A stretch of 64,000 nucleotides of DNA from Bryobacteraceae bacterium. GTDB lineage: Bacteria > Acidobacteriota > Terriglobia > Bryobacterales > Bryobacteraceae. The stretch is from NCBI GenBank assembly GCA_025056865.1, contig JANWVO010000027.1:62001-126000 (forward strand). Direction: 5' to 3'. The notes beneath the pieces are model-generated. The model searched no databases, was not told where the DNA came from, and saw only the letters and a program-made list of their open reading frames with translations. The position numbers and the translations under genes were made by a program. Position 1 is the stretch's first letter, and each line of letters starts with the position of its first letter. This document shows, one piece after another, positions 62,839 through 64,000 of the stretch.

Positions 62839-64000
62839 TTACTGTTCCTCCCCTTCTTCCGAAGTGGGCCCGCGCCCCGGCGCGCCGGCAGGCGGCGTGG
62901 GCAGCTCGGGCTCCGGCAGGTAGCGCACGCCGTCGATGAAGACCATGCGCACGCGGGTGCTGTCGTCGAACAGGTCGCCGGTGGCGACGACGAGGTTGGC
63001 GATCTTGCCGCGCTCGATGGAGCCGAGGCGGTCGGCGACGCCGAAGATCTCGGCGGCGTTCAGCGTGAGGGCTCGGAGGGCGTCCTCGCGCTTCAGGCCG
63101 CGGTCGATGGACTGCTTCAGCGCGCGCAGCACGGCGCGCGGCGTATCCATGCCTTCGCTGCTGACGGCCCACCGGACGCCCGCGGCGGAGAGCGCGGCAG
63201 GCGAGGTGGGCGCGAGATCGCGGATGAGGAGCTCGCGGTAGCTCTCTTCCTGTTCGGGATCCGCGTCGCGGTCGCGCGCGGGCCAGCGCACGTTGAGGAT
63301 CGCCGGCGTGCCGGCCTCCTTCAGGCGCTGGGCCATCTCATAGCCGCGCACCACGCCGTACAGCACCGCGGGGGTCTTGAGATCTGCGGCGAGCTTCAGC
63401 ATCCGCTCCATCTGGACAGGGCCTTCGGCGGGCAGCAGCACGCGCTTCGCGCCCAGAATGCCTTCCACGGCGCGGTCGTAGGCGGGACGCGGGTAGTTGA
63501 CGGGGTCGGAGGCGTAGAGCGCGAGCGCCTGCCGGTAGTGTTCCGCATCGAGCCAGAGCTGGCGGAAATAGGCCATGATGCCCATCGGCGTCGACGGGAA
63601 GCCGGTGTAGCCGGAAGGCCGCAGCGCGAGGTACAGGCCTGCGTCCGGTGTGACGACCATTTCGCCGGCCGTTTTTCCGCCGAGGTTGACGACGGCTCCG
63701 TGGCCGGCAACGATTCCCTGGCGGGGGAAGACGACGGCGGTGGTGAAGCCGGCGTTGCGCGCCTGGCCGAGGCGCGGATCGGAAGGCTGCACCTGGTCGG
63801 CCGCCCTGACCCAGCTTAGCGTGCCCGGGCGGTCCTGCGGACCCCAGGAGCGCGTCTGCGGCTGTTGCTGCGGCTGTTGAGGCTGCTGCGGCTGGAGCGG
63901 CTGCTGCGGCGGTTGCGCGCCGCGGGCCGCGGCCTGCTGCTGCGCCTGCGCGGCCTGCGGCAGGCCCCAACTGCTGAGCGCATCGATCAGGCCCGGGTAG
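62839..64000 (-). CDS. Amidohydrolase-family protein, partial; Gln/Pro-rich insert, HxH missing
   Basis: 387 residues visible; the N-terminus lies beyond the right edge. The first residues read YPGLIDALSSWGL, so the HxH pair is absent here too. A Gln/Pro-rich run of about 35 residues (QPPQQPLQPQQPQQP) follows, then the family body and LNAAEIFGVADRLGSIERGK. It is the first gene of the trio. Its stop is three bases upstream of the next ATG. Confidence 0.75.
   Translation of the reverse strand, partial: YPGLIDALSSWGLPQAAQAQQQAAARGAQPPQQPLQPQQPQQPQQQPQTRSWGPQDRPGTLSWVRAADQVQPSDPRLGQARNAGFTTAVVFPRQGIVAGHGAVVNLGGKTAGEMVVTPDAGLYLALRPSGYTGFPSTPMGIMAYFRQLWLDAEHYRQALALYASDPVNYPRPAYDRAVEGILGAKRVLLPAEGPVQMERMLKLAADLKTPAVLYGVVRGYEMAQRLKEAGTPAILNVRWPARDRDADPEQEESYRELLIRDLAPTSPAALSAAGVRWAVSSEGMDTPRAVLRALKQSIDRGLKREDALRALTLNAAEIFGVADRLGSIERGKIANLVVATGDLFDDSTRVRMVFIDGVRYLPEPELPTPPAGAPGRGPTSEEGEEQ

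Overview
The window is about 68-70% GC by eye, densely coded, and reads like a soil Acidobacterium, most likely Bryobacterales (Solibacter/Bryobacter-like). The reasons are an Oar-type TonB-dependent receptor with an N-terminal carboxypeptidase-regulatory domain, many secreted glycosidases, esterases and amidohydrolases, a type IV pilus/type II secretion hybrid operon, and a Kgd-type 2-oxoglutarate decarboxylase. This placement is inference from gene content. No tRNA, rRNA, CRISPR array, insertion sequence or prophage was seen.

Layout. 1-9.7 kb: a carbohydrate region with a DUF5107 protein (cut by the window edge), a TPR protein, a GH65-like glycosidase, an N-terminally truncated TIM-barrel glycosidase, a GH5 enzyme, and kduD-uxaA for uronic-acid catabolism. 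9.7-11.3 kb: two small secreted unknowns and a RodZ-like HTH protein. 11.3-14.3 kb: flgM, a flgN-like gene, flgK and flgL behind a good sigma-28 promoter match. 14.4-17.3 kb: a YycJ-like hydrolase, purB and a response regulator. 17.4-24.6 kb: seven tightly packed genes of a pilus/secretion assembly platform (gspF, gspE, pilM, pilN, pilO, pilP-like, pseudopilin-like). 24.7-29.9 kb: secreted or peripheral hydrolases on the minus strand.

29.9-34.0 kb: exopolyphosphatase, a CHAD protein and lactate permease. 34.0-41.3 kb: a TetR-controlled TolC/HlyD/ABC-2 efflux operon resembling E. coli cecR-ybhGFSR, with the double ATPase split into two genes. 41.4-44.3 kb: manB-manA for mannose-phosphate metabolism. 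44.4-46.1 kb: small membrane proteins and Bcp peroxiredoxin. 46.6-51.1 kb: a GNAT, SMP-30, Nudix, mutS2 operon. 51.2-54.7 kb: the TonB receptor with its own promoter and terminator. 54.7-60.1 kb: kgd, a metallophosphoesterase and a ketose epimerase. 60.2-64.0 kb: a tandem set of three secreted amidohydrolases, two of which lack the first metal-binding histidine pair.

Most operons show ATGA stop-start overlaps, implying translational coupling. The observations most worth following are the amidohydrolase trio, the pilus/secretion operon with its odd pseudopilin, the glycosidase fragment lying in frame behind the GH5 stop codon, the sigma-28 promoter before flgM, and the near-leaderless tetR start inside repeated operator-like sequence.
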